Source of the DNA: Micromonospora sp. WMMD980
Lineage (GTDB): Bacteria; Actinomycetota; Actinomycetes; Mycobacteriales; Micromonosporaceae
Length of the DNA: 64,000 nucleotides
Reading direction: 5' to 3'
Assembly: GCF_029626035.1 (NCBI RefSeq)
Contig: NZ_JARUBE010000003.1
Location: 6,014,001 to 6,078,000 of the forward strand
The notes under the pieces were generated by a model. It searched no databases, was not told where the DNA came from, and was given only the letters and a program-made list of their open reading frames with translations. Positions 32,802-40,469 of the stretch are shown one piece after another; the first letter of the stretch is position 1, and each line of letters opens with the position of its first letter. Position numbers and translations under genes: made by a program.

Positions 32802-33389
32802 GTGAGTGAGAATCCGCTCCAGCCGCCGTGGCTGAACGCGCCCCCGGTCGAGGAGTACCCGTACGAGGAGAGCCACGACCTGCGCGTCGGCCCGAAGCTG
32901 CACCCGAGCCTGGACGGGCTCCTGCCGTACATCGGGGTGTGGCGCGGCCGGGGTCGGGGCGGCTTCCCGACGATCGAGGACTTCGACTTCGCCCAGGAGA
33001 TCCGGATCAGCCACGACGGCCGCCCCTTCCTGCTCTACGAGTCGCGGGCCTGGATCCTGGACGAGGAGAGCCGCCCGGTCCGCCCGGCCGGCCGCGAGGT
33101 GGGCTGGTGGCGGCCGGTGCTGGACGGCGAGCGGGTCACCGACGAGATCGAGGCGCTGATGAGCGTGCCGACGGGCGTGATGGAGCTGCACATCGGCAAG
33201 CGCAAGGGCACCCAGATCGAGTTCTCCACCGACGCGGTCGTGCGTACCGCGACGGCGAAGGAGGTCACCGCCGGCGCCCGCCTGTTCGGCATCGTCGAGG
33301 GCGCCCTGCTCTACGCGCAGGAGATGGCCGCCATGGGTCACCCGCTCAGCCCGCACCTCTCCGCCCGCCTGGTCCGGGTGGCCGGCTGA
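32802..33389 (+). CDS. FABP/nitrobindin-like heme-binding beta-barrel protein
   Basis: The 195-residue protein has the nitrobindin signature near the N-terminus, LLPYIGVWRGRGRGGFPTIE (GxWxGxG), a run of beta-strand segments (EIRISHDGRPFLLYESRAWI, REVGWWRPVLDG), and a C-terminal MGHPLSPHLSARLVRV with a histidine where the heme ligand lies. Relatives bind ferric heme and isomerise peroxynitrite. Many actinobacterial members are only annotated as FABP family. The GTG at 32802 was chosen as the first in-frame start after the small peptide gene. Confidence 0.85.
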   Translation: MSENPLQPPWLNAPPVEEYPYEESHDLRVGPKLHPSLDGLLPYIGVWRGRGRGGFPTIEDFDFAQEIRISHDGRPFLLYESRAWILDEESRPVRPAGREVGWWRPVLDGERVTDEIEALMSVPTGVMELHIGKRKGTQIEFSTDAVVRTATAKEVTAGARLFGIVEGALLYAQEMAAMGHPLSPHLSARLVRVAG

Positions 33390-33412
33390 CCGGAGCGTCG
33401 CGGCGGCCGAAC

Positions 33413-33418
33413 TATGAT
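33413..33418 (+). promoter_or_regulatory. -10 hexamer, leaderless promoter
   Basis: TATGAT, a near-ideal -10, ends 6 nt before the GTG at 33425. Confidence 0.55.
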
Positions 33419-33424
33419 CGGAGG

Positions 33425-33856
33425 GTGTCCGAATCCTCCCTCGCGGAACTGCTCCGCTCGCGCGGGCTGCGGCTGACGGCGCAGCGGCAGCTGGTCCTGC
33501 GGGCCGTCCTGGAACTGGGGCACGCCACCCCGGAGCAGGTGCACACCGCGGTCCGTGAGGTCGCGGCCGGGGTCAACATCACCACCATCTACCGCACCCT
33601 GGAGCTGCTGGAACGGCTCGGCCTGGTCACCCACACCCACCTGTCGCACGGCTCGCCGACCTATCACGCGGCCGGCGAGCACCAGCACGTGCACCTGGTG
33701 TGCCGGGAGTGCGGGGCGATCGACGAGATCTCCCCGGAGATGCTCCGGCCGCTCGCCGACCAGCTGGCCACGCAGCGCGGCTTCCAGGTCGACATCGGGC
33801 ACGTGGCGCTCTTCGGAGTCTGCGGCCGGTGCGCACAGAACGGGGAACTCACATGA
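33425..33856 (+). CDS. Fur-family metalloregulator, Nur-like
   Basis: The 143-residue protein has the Fur winged helix (RLTAQRQLVLRAVLELGHAT, NITTIYRTLELLERLGLVTH) and dimerisation domain (HGSPTYHAAGEHQHVHLVCR). Cysteine pairs CREC and CGRC supply the structural zinc site. HLSHGSPTYH and HQHVHL are very close to Streptomyces Nur, the nickel-responsive repressor of nickel uptake and Fe-SOD. Metal specificity is inferred only. It overlaps ygfZ by ATGA, so they are co-translated. Confidence 0.85.
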   Translation: MSESSLAELLRSRGLRLTAQRQLVLRAVLELGHATPEQVHTAVREVAAGVNITTIYRTLELLERLGLVTHTHLSHGSPTYHAAGEHQHVHLVCRECGAIDEISPEMLRPLADQLATQRGFQVDIGHVALFGVCGRCAQNGELT

Positions 33857-34962
33857 TCGACATCGCGGGCACGGTGACCACCGACGCCATCGACGAGCAG
33901 ACCCGGGACCAGCCCGAGCCGGCCCACCGGGCGGCCGGGGTGGCCCCGGTGGCCGCGCACTACGGCGACCCGATGCGCGAACAGCGCGTGCTGGCCACCG
34001 GCGTCGGCCTGGTCGACCGCTCGCACCGGGGCGTCGTCGCGGTGCCGGGCGAGGAGCGGATCGGCTGGTTGCACACGCTGACCAGCCAGCACCTGGCCGG
34101 CCTCGCCCCCTGGCAGGGCACCGAACTGCTGGTGCTCTCCCCGAACGGGCACGTCGAGCAGCACGCGCTGGTGGCCGAGGACGGCGAGACCACCTGGCTG
34201 GACACCGAGCCGGGGATGACCGCCGGGCTGCTGTCATACCTGGAAAAGATGCGGTTCTTCAGCAAGGTCGACCCGCGCGACGCCACCGCCGGGCACGCGC
34301 TGCTGTCGCTGGTCGGGCCGGAGTCCGTCGGCGCGGTCGAGACACTCGGCGTCGCCGAGCTGGCCGCACCCGACCTGGTCGGGGTGCCGGGCCCGAAGTT
34401 CCGTTCCGGCGAGCTGCCCCCGCGGCCCTCCGTGGTATACGACGTCAAGCCGCTGCCGGCCGGCGGCTGGGCCCGTCGGGTGGCGCTCGGCGTCGACCTG
34501 CTGGTGCCCCGCCCGGCGATGGCCGAGGTGGTGGAACGGCTGCGTGGCGTGGGCGTGCCGGTGGCCGGGCTGTGGGCGTACGAGGCGGTCCGGGTGGCCG
34601 CCCGACGGGCCCGGGCCGGCGTGGACACCGACCACCGGACGATCCCCGCCGAGGTGGACCTGATCGCCCCGGCCGTGCACCTGGACAAGGGCTGCTACCG
34701 GGGGCAGGAGACGGTGGCCCGGGTGCACAACCTGGGCCGGCCGCCGCGCAAGCTGGCGCTGCTGCACCTGGACGGCATCGCCAGCGACCAGCCGCCGGCC
34801 GCCGGCACGCCGGTGACGCTCGACGGCCGGACGATCGGATTCGTCGGCACCGCCGTGCACCACTACGAGCTGGGCCAGATCGCGCTCGCCGTGCTGAAGC
34901 GCAACACCCCCGACGACGCCCGCCTGATGGTGGGCGACAGCGCCGCCGCCATCGAGAGTTAA
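33853..34962 (+). CDS. ygfZ: YgfZ/GcvT-like folate-binding protein
   Basis: At 369 residues it has the GcvT-like fold with VGLVDRSHRGVVAVPGEERI near residue 50, LTSQHLAGLAPWQGTELLVL and the diagnostic loop LDKGCYRGQETVARVHNLGR (KGCYxGQE) near residue 277. YgfZ supports folate-dependent repair or assembly of iron-sulfur proteins and is distinct from glycine-cleavage T protein. Its ATG overlaps the regulator stop. The TAA stop is part of element R4. Confidence 0.9.
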   Translation: MIDIAGTVTTDAIDEQTRDQPEPAHRAAGVAPVAAHYGDPMREQRVLATGVGLVDRSHRGVVAVPGEERIGWLHTLTSQHLAGLAPWQGTELLVLSPNGHVEQHALVAEDGETTWLDTEPGMTAGLLSYLEKMRFFSKVDPRDATAGHALLSLVGPESVGAVETLGVAELAAPDLVGVPGPKFRSGELPPRPSVVYDVKPLPAGGWARRVALGVDLLVPRPAMAEVVERLRGVGVPVAGLWAYEAVRVAARRARAGVDTDHRTIPAEVDLIAPAVHLDKGCYRGQETVARVHNLGRPPRKLALLHLDGIASDQPPAAGTPVTLDGRTIGFVGTAVHHYELGQIALAVLKRNTPDDARLMVGDSAAAIES

Positions 34963-35015
34963 GGAGGGGCCCCTGCTTAACGCCTCCGGTAGAGGAAGGG
35001 CCCCCGCTTAACACC
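34957..35015. repeat. dispersed palindromic element R4 (sub-type A)
   Basis: It starts at AGTTAAGGAGGGGCCCC, has the sub-type A loop TTAACGCCTCCGGTAGAGG, and ends AAGGGCCCCCGCTTAACACC. The TAA of ygfZ is inside it. Unlike R1, R2 and R7 it separates two genes in the same direction, 27 bp before the -10 of the BKACE gene. Confidence 0.8.
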
Positions 35016-35041
35016 CGTCGAGGTGGCGCTGGCTGGCGGTC

Positions 35042-35047
35042 TAGGAT
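35042..35047 (+). promoter_or_regulatory. -10 hexamer, leaderless promoter
   Basis: TAGGAT ends 6 nt before the ATG at 35054. Confidence 0.5.
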
Positions 35048-35053
35048 CCGGGC

Positions 35054-35881
35054 ATGACGACAGGGACGTTGATCACGGTTGCCCCCACCGGCGCGGAGTC
35101 GGCCAAGGTGGAGGTGCCGGCGCTGCCGGTGACACTCGACGAGCTGCTGCTGACCGCCAAGGAGTGCGAGGCGCTCGGCGCGGCCGTGATCCACGTCCAC
35201 ATCCGTGACGACGAGGCCCGGCCCACGCTCGACCAGGGGCGGCTGCGGGAGACCGTGACGGCGCTGCGGGAGAGCACCGACCTGATCGTGCAGCTCTCCT
35301 CCGGCGGCGCGGTGACCGACCCGGAGGCGCACCGGCTCGCCGTGCTCGACGCCGCGCCGGACATGGCCTCCTGCACCATGGGCACGGTCAACTTCGGCGA
35401 CGACGTGTTCCTGAACCGGTGGGAGTTCATCGTCGACCTGCACACCCGGATGCAGGAGCGGGGCGTCGTCCCCGAGTACGAGATCTTCGAGCTGGGCCAT
35501 CTCACCGCGTTGCAGCGCCTGCTCGGCAAGCACGGCCTGCCGCACGGCGGGCACGTCCACGTCGATTTCGTGATGGGCGTGCCGGGCGGCATGCCGGGCA
35601 CGGCCGCCACCCTGGTCGCGGCCCAGCAGATGCTGCGCGACCTGCCGGAGGGCACCACGTTCTCGGCCACCGGCATCGGCCGCAGCACGATCCCGGTGAT
35701 GCTCGCGTCGCTCGCCACCGGCGGTCATCTGCGGGTCGGCATGGAGGACACGGTCACCTACGCCAAGGGCCGTCCGGTGGAGTCCAACATGCAGCTCGTC
35801 GCGCGGGCGGTCGGCTTCGCCCAGCTCGCCCAGCGCCCGCCGCTGACCACCGCCCAGGCCCGCACGCTGCTCGGCGTGTAA
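35054..35881 (+). CDS. BKACE-family (beta-keto acid cleavage) enzyme
   Basis: The 275-residue TIM-barrel protein has the BKACE zinc and substrate motifs: ITVAPTGAE at the start, AAVIHVHIRDDEARPTLD (HxH metal ligands) near residue 45, IVQLSSGGAV, GHVHVDFVMGVPGGMPGT and a final HLRVGMEDTVTYAKG with the conserved glutamate. The family, founded on 3-keto-5-aminohexanoate cleavage enzyme, condenses beta-keto acids with acetyl-CoA; substrates vary. The leaderless promoter fixes the ATG. It probably has its own promoter and is not in an operon. Confidence 0.9.
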   Translation: MTTGTLITVAPTGAESAKVEVPALPVTLDELLLTAKECEALGAAVIHVHIRDDEARPTLDQGRLRETVTALRESTDLIVQLSSGGAVTDPEAHRLAVLDAAPDMASCTMGTVNFGDDVFLNRWEFIVDLHTRMQERGVVPEYEIFELGHLTALQRLLGKHGLPHGGHVHVDFVMGVPGGMPGTAATLVAAQQMLRDLPEGTTFSATGIGRSTIPVMLASLATGGHLRVGMEDTVTYAKGRPVESNMQLVARAVGFAQLAQRPPLTTAQARTLLGV

Positions 35882-35962
35882 GCGGCGCGCGAGCACCCAC
35901 CCCTGTACGGATCACGCGAACGTCGCAGGTCACCCCGCTGTGTCCCCGTCGCGTCCCGTCGG

Positions 35963-35968
35963 TACCGT
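35963..35968 (+). promoter_or_regulatory. -10 hexamer, leaderless promoter
   Basis: TACCGT ends 7 nt before an in-frame GTG at 35976 and decides that start over a GTG at 35940. Confidence 0.5.
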
Positions 35969-35975
35969 CCATCAC

Positions 35976-36935
35976 GTGGGAAAGACGTACGAGGGCGGCG
36001 TGCCGCTCGCCGAGGTGGTCCGGTCCGGTTTCGTGGAGGGCGTCCACCGGGGTTCCGTGGTGGTGCTCGACGCCGCCGGCTCGCCCGTCGCCGGGGCGGG
36101 TGACGTCGGCTCGCCGATCTTCCCCCGCTCGTCGAACAAGCCGATGCAGGCGATCGGCATGCTCCGGGCCGGGTTGCCGCTGCGAGACCCGGCCGACGTG
36201 GCGCTGGTCGCCGCGAGCCACGCGGGCGAGGAGTTCCACGTCGAGCGGGTCGTCGCGTTGCTGCGCGGCGCCGGGCTGGGCGAGGAGGCGCTGCACTGCC
36301 CGGCGGACCTGCCGTTCGGCGAGGCCGCCCGGGAGGCGGTGCTGCGGGCCGGTGGCGGACCGTCGCGGGTGCTGATGAACTGCTCGGGCAAGCACACCGG
36401 CATGCTGCTCACCTGCCTGGCCGCCGGCTGGCCGCTGGACGGCTACTGGCGGCCGGAACACCCGCTCCAGCAGCGGCTGACCGCCGCCGTGGAGGAGCTC
36501 ACCGGGGAGCGGGCGGCGGCGATCGGCGTGGACGGCTGCGGCGCGCCGGTGCACGCCGTCTCGCTGACCGGCCTGGCCCGCGCCTTCCTGCGGCTGGTCG
36601 CCGCCGAGCCGGGAACCGCCGAGCGGACCGTGGCGGACGCGATGCGGGCGTACCCGGAGACGGTCGGTGGCACCCAGGCCGACGACACCCGGCTGATGCG
36701 CGGCGTACCCGGGCTCTTGGGCAAGATCGGCGCGGAGGGTGTGATGGCGGCGGCGGTCCCGGACGTCGGCGCGGTCGCCCTGAAGATCGACGACGGCGCG
36801 ACCCGGGCGCGGATGCCGGTCCTGACCTCGGCCCTGTCCCGCCTCGACGTCCGTGCCCCCATCCTCACCGAGTACGCCGAACTGCCCCTCCTGGGCGGCG
36901 GCCTCCCCGTAGGAGCCCTCCGCCCCCTCTGGTGA
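35976..36935 (+). CDS. L-asparaginase II-type amidohydrolase
   Basis: The 319-residue protein belongs to the asparaginase II (Rhizobium-type) family: LAEVVRSGFVEGVHRGSVVV at the start, IFPRSSNKPMQAIGMLRAG near residue 47 (Ser-Ser-Asn-Lys motif), LMNCSGKHTGMLLTCLAAGW near 130, and GVDGCGAPVHAVSL. The SxNK and CSGKH segments hold the catalytic serine and lysines. It would hydrolyse asparagine to aspartate and ammonia in the cytoplasm. A GTG at 35940 would add 12 unconserved residues. Confidence 0.88.
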   Translation: MGKTYEGGVPLAEVVRSGFVEGVHRGSVVVLDAAGSPVAGAGDVGSPIFPRSSNKPMQAIGMLRAGLPLRDPADVALVAASHAGEEFHVERVVALLRGAGLGEEALHCPADLPFGEAAREAVLRAGGGPSRVLMNCSGKHTGMLLTCLAAGWPLDGYWRPEHPLQQRLTAAVEELTGERAAAIGVDGCGAPVHAVSLTGLARAFLRLVAAEPGTAERTVADAMRAYPETVGGTQADDTRLMRGVPGLLGKIGAEGVMAAAVPDVGAVALKIDDGATRARMPVLTSALSRLDVRAPILTEYAELPLLGGGLPVGALRPLW

Positions 36936-36954
36936 CCGACCCGCCCCCGCCCGG

Positions 36955-37032
36955 CCGCCGATCTTGCGCTTTCGGCCCCCGATTTCGCCTGCCGTGTCCG
37001 GTTCGCCGGGGCACCACCTGCAAGATCGGCGG
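36955..37032. terminator. inverted repeat between convergent genes
   Basis: CCGCCGATCTTGC at 36955-36967 pairs perfectly with GCAAGATCGGCGG at 37020-37032 across 52 nt. It lies between the convergent asparaginase and hydrolase genes. The large loop makes an intrinsic terminator doubtful; it may be a repeat pair or a weak bidirectional stop. Confidence 0.4.
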
Positions 37033-37045
37033 GGCGGGGCGGGGG

Positions 37046-37843
37046 TTAGGGGAGGAAGTCGAGGAGGGCGGCGTTGGTCGGGTTCGGGCGCTCCAGGGGG
37101 AGCAGGTGGGCGGCGTGGGCGATGTCGGGGAGGCGTCGGCCCTGCGGGGCCTCTGCGGCGATGCGGTCGGCCAGGCGGCGGATGTCGGGGAGGTCGTCGG
37201 CGCCGGCGGCGGCGAGCACCGGCATCCGTAGCTCGTGCAGCCGGTCGATCGCCGGCGGGTCCAGCTCGCCCACCTCGATCGCGCTGAGCGCCTGCTCGGC
37301 GGCGAGCGCCCGGCGGTCCATCTCCTCGGCGAACCGGATCAGCTCCGGGTCGACGTCGGCCGGCTGCCGGTTCGGGCCGACCACCCAGAACCGCACCTCG
37401 CCGGCGGCGGTGGCCGCGAAGTCCTCCGGGTCCACGTCACCGACCAGGTTCTCCCAGGTCTGTTCGGTCTCCTCGGACCACTCGTGGCCGGAGACCGGGG
37501 CGCCGAACAGCGCCAGCGCGCTCACCCGATCCGGGTGGGCCAGCGCGGTGTCCACCGCGACCCGGCCGCCGAACGAGCAGCCGGCCAGCGCGGCCCGGTC
37601 TACGCCGAGCGCGTCGAGCAGCCCGAGCACGTCGTCGTGGTGGGCGAACGGGGTGGGCGGCAGCTCCGAGTCGCCGTAGCCGCGCAGGTCCGGGACGATC
37701 ACCCGGTGCCGTTCGGCGAGCGCGGGCGCCTGCGCGTGCCACATCCGCCGGTCCGCGATGCCGGCGTGCAGCAGCACCACGACGCTGCCGGCGCCGGCCT
37801 CGTCGTACGCGAGCCGGGCTCCGTTGATCTCGATCGTTGTCAC
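37046..37843 (-). CDS. alpha/beta-fold hydrolase
   Basis: The 265-residue protein shows the alpha/beta hydrolase pattern: VVVLLHAGIADRRMWHAQAP (oxyanion region), VPDLRGYGDSE, the nucleophile elbow AGCSFGGRVAVDTA with Ser near residue 93, a late acidic residue in AGADDLPDI and the final histidine in IAHAAHLLPLE. It is probably an esterase or related cytoplasmic enzyme; the substrate is unknown. The GTG at 37843 follows TACCGT by 6 nt. Upstream in-frame codons would run into the divergent XRE promoter region. Confidence 0.85.
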   Translation of the reverse strand: MTTIEINGARLAYDEAGAGSVVVLLHAGIADRRMWHAQAPALAERHRVIVPDLRGYGDSELPPTPFAHHDDVLGLLDALGVDRAALAGCSFGGRVAVDTALAHPDRVSALALFGAPVSGHEWSEETEQTWENLVGDVDPEDFAATAAGEVRFWVVGPNRQPADVDPELIRFAEEMDRRALAAEQALSAIEVGELDPPAIDRLHELRMPVLAAAGADDLPDIRRLADRIAAEAPQGRRLPDIAHAAHLLPLERPNPTNAALLDFLP

Positions 37844-37849
37844 GGGGGG

Positions 37850-37855
37850 ACGGTA
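37850..37855 (-). promoter_or_regulatory. -10 hexamer, leaderless promoter
   Basis: Minus-strand TACCGT ends 6 nt before the GTG at 37843. Confidence 0.45.
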
Positions 37856-37907
37856 CGGAGCGGACACCCGGGGATGCAACCGGCTTCGCGTGACCTCGCT
37901 AACTCTG

Positions 37908-37947
37908 GCAAGCATTTTGCTTGCAGCAGCTAGCAGCGCGCGCTAGC
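37908..37947. promoter_or_regulatory. candidate operator palindromes before the XRE gene
   Basis: GCAAGC-ATTTT-GCTTGC (37908-37924) is a perfect 6-bp inverted repeat with an AT spacer, unusual in this GC-rich DNA. Two GCTAGC palindromes follow at 37929-37934 and 37942-37947, the second overlapping the -10. They lie 10-50 bp before the XRE start codon and may be its own binding sites. Confidence 0.5.
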
Positions 37948-37949
37948 GT
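37944..37949 (+). promoter_or_regulatory. -10 hexamer, leaderless promoter
   Basis: TAGCGT ends 6 nt before the ATG at 37956 and lies inside a GCTAGC palindrome. Confidence 0.5.
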
Positions 37950-37955
37950 TGAACC

Positions 37956-38582
37956 ATGGCCACCAGCAAGGACCTTCCCGATGTCGGCGGGTTCATTCGC
38001 GACCTGCGGCGCAACGCGAAGATCTCGCTGCGTCAGCTCGCCGAGCAGGCGGGCGTCAGCAATCCCTACCTGAGCCAGATCGAACGTGGGCTGCGCAAGC
38101 CGAGCGCCGAGGTGCTCCAGCAGCTCGCCAGCGCGCTGCGCGTCTCCACCCCGGCCATGTACCTGCGGGCCGGTCTGCTGGACGACAAGGAGGGCCAGGG
38201 CGTGCTCGCGGCCATCGCGGTCGACCCTGAGCTGACCATGGCCCAGAAGCAGTCGCTCACCCAAATCTACGAGACGTTCCGCCGCGAGAACGCGCGCCTC
38301 GCCGAGGCGACCGGCGCCACCGCGCCGGAGCCCGCCGAGCCGGCGGACGTCCCGGCAGAGCCCGCCGAGCCGGCCGTCGCGCCCGAGGCCCCGGCCACCG
38401 TCGCGCCGGCCGCGACCGGCCCCGTGACACCGGACGGCACCCCGACCGAGGCGGTCCTCGAGTCGGTCGCCGTCACCGAGGCGGGCACCGCGCCCGCACC
38501 GACCACCGCCGCCCGTGAACGCACGACCGCCCGCCGGGCGGCCCGGAAGGCCGCCGGAGCGGCCGAAGAGGAGCAGTCATGA
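37956..38582 (+). CDS. XRE-family HTH regulator with alanine/proline-rich tail
   Basis: The 208-residue protein has an N-terminal XRE helix-turn-helix (GFIRDLRRNAKISLRQLAEQ, VSNPYLSQIERGLRKPSAEV, residues about 12-75). A helix LTMAQKQSLTQIYETFRREN follows, then a 90-residue Ala/Pro/Glu/Thr-rich tail that is probably disordered. The head matches the regulator that precedes hbhA in mycobacteria (Rv0474-like). Its stop overlaps the next ATG (ATGA). Palindromes in its promoter suggest autoregulation. Confidence 0.88.
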   Translation: MATSKDLPDVGGFIRDLRRNAKISLRQLAEQAGVSNPYLSQIERGLRKPSAEVLQQLASALRVSTPAMYLRAGLLDDKEGQGVLAAIAVDPELTMAQKQSLTQIYETFRRENARLAEATGATAPEPAEPADVPAEPAEPAVAPEAPATVAPAATGPVTPDGTPTEAVLESVAVTEAGTAPAPTTAARERTTARRAARKAAGAAEEEQS

Positions 38583-39187
38583 CCCAGCCGAAGACCAACC
38601 GCATCCCCGCCCCCCTCTACGCCGCCGCCGGCGCCGGCGAGCTGGCCCTGGAGCAGCTCCGCAAGCTGCCCACGGTGGTCAGCGGCCTCGGCACCCGGGT
38701 CGTCACCGACCTCGGCGGCAAGGCCGTCGGCACCGGCTACGAGCTGCGGCAGAAGGCCACCGAGACCGCCACCGGTCTGCGGTCGACCGACCTCGACCAG
38801 CTCCGCCAGGCGGCCAACCTGGACAAGCTCCGCGAGGCCGCCACCCGCAACGCCGCCGCCGTGGTGTCCGGCGCCTACGCCGCGCAGGAGCGCGCCCTGG
38901 CCGCGTACGCCGAACTGGTCGCCCGCGGTGAGCGGGTCGTCGGCGCCGGCGTCCTGGAGGCCGCTGACACGGTGAACGCCGACATCGAGGCGACCGAGGA
39001 GGCGACTCCGAAGGCCGTGGCCCCGAAGACCGAGGCGCCCAGCCCGGCCGAGGTGGCCGAGGCGGTGGCCGACAAGCCGGCCGCCGTGAAGCGGACCCGG
39101 GCCACCAAGGCGACCACCAAGGCCGCCGCCGCGCCGTCGGCGAAGCTGCCGAAGGCCACGAAGCGGACCCGCCCGGCCGCCGAGTGA
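38579..39187 (+). CDS. HbhA-like heparin-binding hemagglutinin family protein
   Basis: The 202-residue protein resembles mycobacterial HbhA: a leading TNRIPAPLYAAAGAGELALE, a long helical coiled-coil-prone middle (ELRQKATETATGLRSTDLDQ), and a C-terminal half rich in Lys, Ala, Pro and Thr (KRTRATKATTKAAAAPSAKL). The lysine tail is what binds sulfated glycans in HbhA. In a soil organism it more likely binds polyanions or membranes. It is coupled to the XRE gene by ATGA and followed by a strong hairpin. Confidence 0.82.
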   Translation: MTQPKTNRIPAPLYAAAGAGELALEQLRKLPTVVSGLGTRVVTDLGGKAVGTGYELRQKATETATGLRSTDLDQLRQAANLDKLREAATRNAAAVVSGAYAAQERALAAYAELVARGERVVGAGVLEAADTVNADIEATEEATPKAVAPKTEAPSPAEVAEAVADKPAAVKRTRATKATTKAAAAPSAKLPKATKRTRPAAE

Positions 39188-39200
39188 CCCGACCTCCCAC

Positions 39201-39243
39201 CGAGACCCCGGACAGCGTCCTGTCGGACGTTTCCGGGGTCTCG
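39201..39243 (+). terminator. hairpin after hbhA-like gene
   Basis: CGAGACCCCGGA (39201-39212) pairs perfectly with TCCGGGGTCTCG (39232-39243). The hairpin sits between the HbhA-like stop and the DUF2516 promoter and should end the XRE-hbhA transcript. There is no T-run. Confidence 0.65.
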
Positions 39244-39246
39244 GCA

Positions 39247-39252
39247 TAAGCT
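39247..39252 (+). promoter_or_regulatory. -10 hexamer, leaderless promoter
   Basis: TAAGCT ends 7 nt before the ATG at 39260, directly after the hairpin. Confidence 0.5.
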
Positions 39253-39259
39253 TGCCGAC

Positions 39260-39574
39260 ATGGCCTACGCCGCGCCGATCTTCGCGTTCGAAGTACGCTC
39301 CGTGATTCAGCTGATCCTGCTCGTCTTCGCCCTGGTCATCCAGGGCGTGGCCCTGGTGCACGCGATCACCCAGCGCGGCGACGGGTTCGCCGCCATCGGC
39401 ACCCTGCCCAAGGGTGGCTGGGTCGCCATCCTGGCCGTCTGCATGCTGCTGACCCTGCTCGGCTTCGGCCCGATCAGCCTGTTCGGACTGGTCGGCATCG
39501 CCGCCGGCCTCATCTACCTGCTCGACGTGCGGCCCGGCCTGCGGGACCTGCACGACGGTCGAGGGTCCTGGTGA
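39260..39574 (+). CDS. DUF2516 family membrane protein
   Basis: The 104-residue protein has three hydrophobic segments (VIQLILLVFALVIQGVALVH, GWVAILAVCMLLTLLGF, LFGLVGIAAGLIYLL) and ends LLDVRPGLRDLHDGRGSW, the DUF2516 pattern seen at Rv0476 next to hbhA. Its function is unknown. The stop overlaps the GTG of the following hydrolase (GTGA), so both are on one transcript starting at the leaderless promoter. Confidence 0.85.
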   Translation: MAYAAPIFAFEVRSVIQLILLVFALVIQGVALVHAITQRGDGFAAIGTLPKGGWVAILAVCMLLTLLGFGPISLFGLVGIAAGLIYLLDVRPGLRDLHDGRGSW

Positions 39575-40458
39575 GAGGTTTCCGCTGGCCACCGCCGCCG
39601 GACGGCGGCCCCCGCACCTGGGGGCCCGGCCCCGGCGGGCCGCGGACCGGCCGCCCGGCGCTGCCCGAGCCGGAGACGGAACTGGTCGACACCCCGCACG
39701 GGGTGGGCCTGGAACGCCTGGTCACCGGCGTCGGTGACCCGGTAACCGTGTTCGCGCACGGGCTGGGCAACGGCATCGCCACCACCCGGCCGTTCGGCAG
39801 CGGCGTCACCGGCCGCCGGATCTTCTTCCAGTTCCGCGGGCACGGCCGGTCCGACTCGCCGGCCGGGCCGTGGACCTACCTCGACCTCGCCCGTGACCTG
39901 CGCGCGGTCGCCGACCTCGGCGGCGCCACCCGGGCGTTCGGCGCCAGCCTCGGCGCGGGCGCGCTCTGCCGGCTGCTCGCCGAGAGCCCGGAACGCTTCG
40001 AGAAGCTGGTCTTCTTCCTGCCCGCCGTGCTGGACACGCCGCGCGGCGAGGTGGCCCGCTCCCGGCTCACCAGCCTGCTCGACGCGGTGGCCGACGGCGA
40101 CGCGCACGCGCTCGCCGAGGTGGTGTCGCTGGAGTTGCCGCCGTCGGTGCGCAACACCCCGGCCGGCTGGGCCTACCTGCGGCAGCGGCTCGACCAGTTG
40201 CTGCGCGACGGGCTCGCGCCCGGCCTGGTCGGCCTGCCCGAGCAGGCCGCGCTGGACGACGTCGCCGCGCTCGCCGCGGTCACCGCGCCGGCCCTGGTGA
40301 TCGGCTGCGCCGACGACGACCTGCATCCGGTCGCCGTCGCCGAGCGGCTCGCCGCCGCGCTGCCGGCGGCCACCCTGCACGTGTACGACCGGCCTGGCGT
40401 CCTCTGGACCGAACGCGCCGACCTGCGGGAGCGCGTCTCGTCGTTCCTGAACGGGTAA
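39571..40458 (+). CDS. alpha/beta-fold hydrolase
   Basis: The 295-residue protein has a proline/glycine-rich first 35 residues, then VTVFAHGLGNGIATTRPFGS (oxyanion HG), FFQFRGHGRSDSPAG, the nucleophile GASLGAGALCRL with Ser near residue 131, and IGCADDDLHPVAVAERLAAA, which holds the acid. A C-terminal catalytic histidine is not obvious: the usual GH position reads DRPGVLW. It may therefore be altered or non-hydrolytic. It is coupled to DUF2516 by a 4-bp overlap. Confidence 0.75.
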   Translation: MRGFRWPPPPDGGPRTWGPGPGGPRTGRPALPEPETELVDTPHGVGLERLVTGVGDPVTVFAHGLGNGIATTRPFGSGVTGRRIFFQFRGHGRSDSPAGPWTYLDLARDLRAVADLGGATRAFGASLGAGALCRLLAESPERFEKLVFFLPAVLDTPRGEVARSRLTSLLDAVADGDAHALAEVVSLELPPSVRNTPAGWAYLRQRLDQLLRDGLAPGLVGLPEQAALDDVAALAAVTAPALVIGCADDDLHPVAVAERLAAALPAATLHVYDRPGVLWTERADLRERVSSFLNG

Positions 40459-40461
40459 CGT
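40456..40461 (+). promoter_or_regulatory. -10 hexamer, leaderless promoter
   Basis: TAACGT ends 8 nt before the ATG at 40470; its TAA is also the stop codon of the upstream hydrolase. Confidence 0.45.
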
Positions 40462-40469
40462 CGCCCGAC

